NCBI GenBank assembly: GCA_964449305.1
Contig: CAYUYM010000206.1
Coordinates: 1 to 5,798 of the forward strand
DNA: 5,798 nt
Reading direction: 5' to 3'
Source of the DNA: CAYUYM01 sp964449305
GTDB taxonomy: Bacteria; Bacteroidota; Ignavibacteria; SZUA-365; CAYQST01
In this document: in pieces, positions 5,413-5,798 of the stretch
How positions within the stretch are numbered: the first letter of the stretch is position 1
Layout: the number at the start of each line of letters is the position of its first letter
The notes under the pieces: model-generated
What the model was told of the DNA's origin: nothing
The model's input: only the letters and a program-made list of their open reading frames with translations
Databases searched by the model: none
Translations under genes and position numbers: made by a program

Positions 5413-5798
5413 TTAGCCAACACTGCCTTCAAGGCTGATGCCGAGGAGCTTCTGGGCCTCGACGGCGAACTCCATCGGGAGCTCGCGGAACACCTCCTTG
5501 CAGAAGCCGTTGACGATCATGTTCACGGCGTCCTCGGTGGAAAGGCCGCGCTGGTTGCAGTAGAAAATCTGGTCCTCGCCGATCTTCGAGGTGGTTGCTT
5601 CATGCTCCACCTGGGACGAGTTGTTCCTGACCTCGATGTACGGGAAGGTGTGCGCGCCGCAGGCGTCTCCCATGAGCATGGAATCGCACTGCGAGAAGTT
5701 GCGCGCCCCCTCCGCCCCCGGCTGGATCTTCACGAGGCCGCGATAGGTGTTCTGGCTGTGCCCGGCCGAGATGCCCTTGGACACGATGGTGGACCGCG
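5413..5798 (-). CDS. sufB: SufB, Fe-S cluster assembly scaffold subunit (C-terminal part, truncated by window edge)
   Basis: This is the last 127 residues of SufB; the gene continues off the right edge, so its start is not visible (the family is about 470-495 residues). SufB pairs with SufD and two SufC subunits in the cytosolic SufBCD scaffold, where the new Fe-S cluster is built. The fragment begins in the conserved stretch RSTIVSKGISAGHSQNTYRG and carries CDSMLMGD, CGAHTFPYIE, EHEATTSKIGEDQ and NGFCKEVF, ending in the usual SLEGSVG tail. By my count from the C-terminus, the Cys of CDSML matches E. coli Cys405 and the second Glu of EHEATTS matches Glu434, residues implicated in cluster assembly at the SufB-SufD interface. 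The reading frame stays open to the edge, so a start near 5784 would be an artefact of truncation. sufC follows after 24 bases. Identification is very secure. Confidence 0.97.
   Translation of the reverse strand, partial: RSTIVSKGISAGHSQNTYRGLVKIQPGAEGARNFSQCDSMLMGDACGAHTFPYIEVRNNSSQVEHEATTSKIGEDQIFYCNQRGLSTEDAVNMIVNGFCKEVFRELPMEFAVEAQKLLGISLEGSVG

Noticed and set aside
5413..5784. Complete 123-residue gene starting at 5784
   Set aside because: The frame continues to the window edge with conserved SufB residues (RSTI before VSKGISAGHS), so this is the tail of a longer SufB, not a small separate gene.

Overview
The window is a single block of co-oriented genes, all on the minus strand, with almost no room between them. 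Read in the direction of transcription (right to left) it runs: the 3' end of sufB, then sufC, sufD, sufS, sufU, a sufT-like MIP18/DUF59 gene, a bacilliredoxin-like gene with a CGC motif, and an Rrf2-family regulator. This is a SUF iron-sulfur cluster assembly operon of the SufU type, with three accessory genes at its distal end. The 5' end of sufB and the main promoter lie to the right of position 5798 and are not visible.

Layout: sufB tail 5413-5798, sufC 4615-5388, sufD 3323-4618, sufS 2034-3302, sufU 1582-2037, sufT-like 1243-1569, a 178-base gap 1065-1242 (the only sizeable non-coding stretch), bacilliredoxin-like 531-1064, Rrf2 regulator 45-527, and 44 bases of downstream sequence. sufC/sufD and sufS/sufU overlap by four bases (GTGA and ATGA). 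The other junctions are 3 to 24 bases, so translational coupling is likely through most of the operon.

How the parts fit, by family knowledge: SufS takes sulfur from cysteine as a persulfide, SufU accepts it, and SufB/SufC/SufD form the ATP-driven scaffold on which the cluster is built. SufT-like proteins help cluster maturation or delivery. A bacilliredoxin would act on protein-thiol mixed disulfides. The Rrf2 protein carries three cysteines arranged like a cluster-sensing regulator and could report cluster status back to the operon. Catalytic and ligand residues that I can place are intact in every gene, so nothing looks decayed.

Organism: the DNA is GC-rich (by eye above 60%), with recognisable Shine-Dalgarno sites before most genes. 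SufU-type suf genes joined to a bacilliredoxin point to a lineage that makes bacillithiol or a relative of it. A GC-rich member of the Bacteroidota/Chlorobiota/Rhodothermota side of the tree is my best guess, but it is an inference from gene content; Bacillota or Deinococcota are not excluded. I see no mobile element, RNA gene, CRISPR array or wholly unknown system. The points worth a second look are the accessory genes and the 178-base gap.
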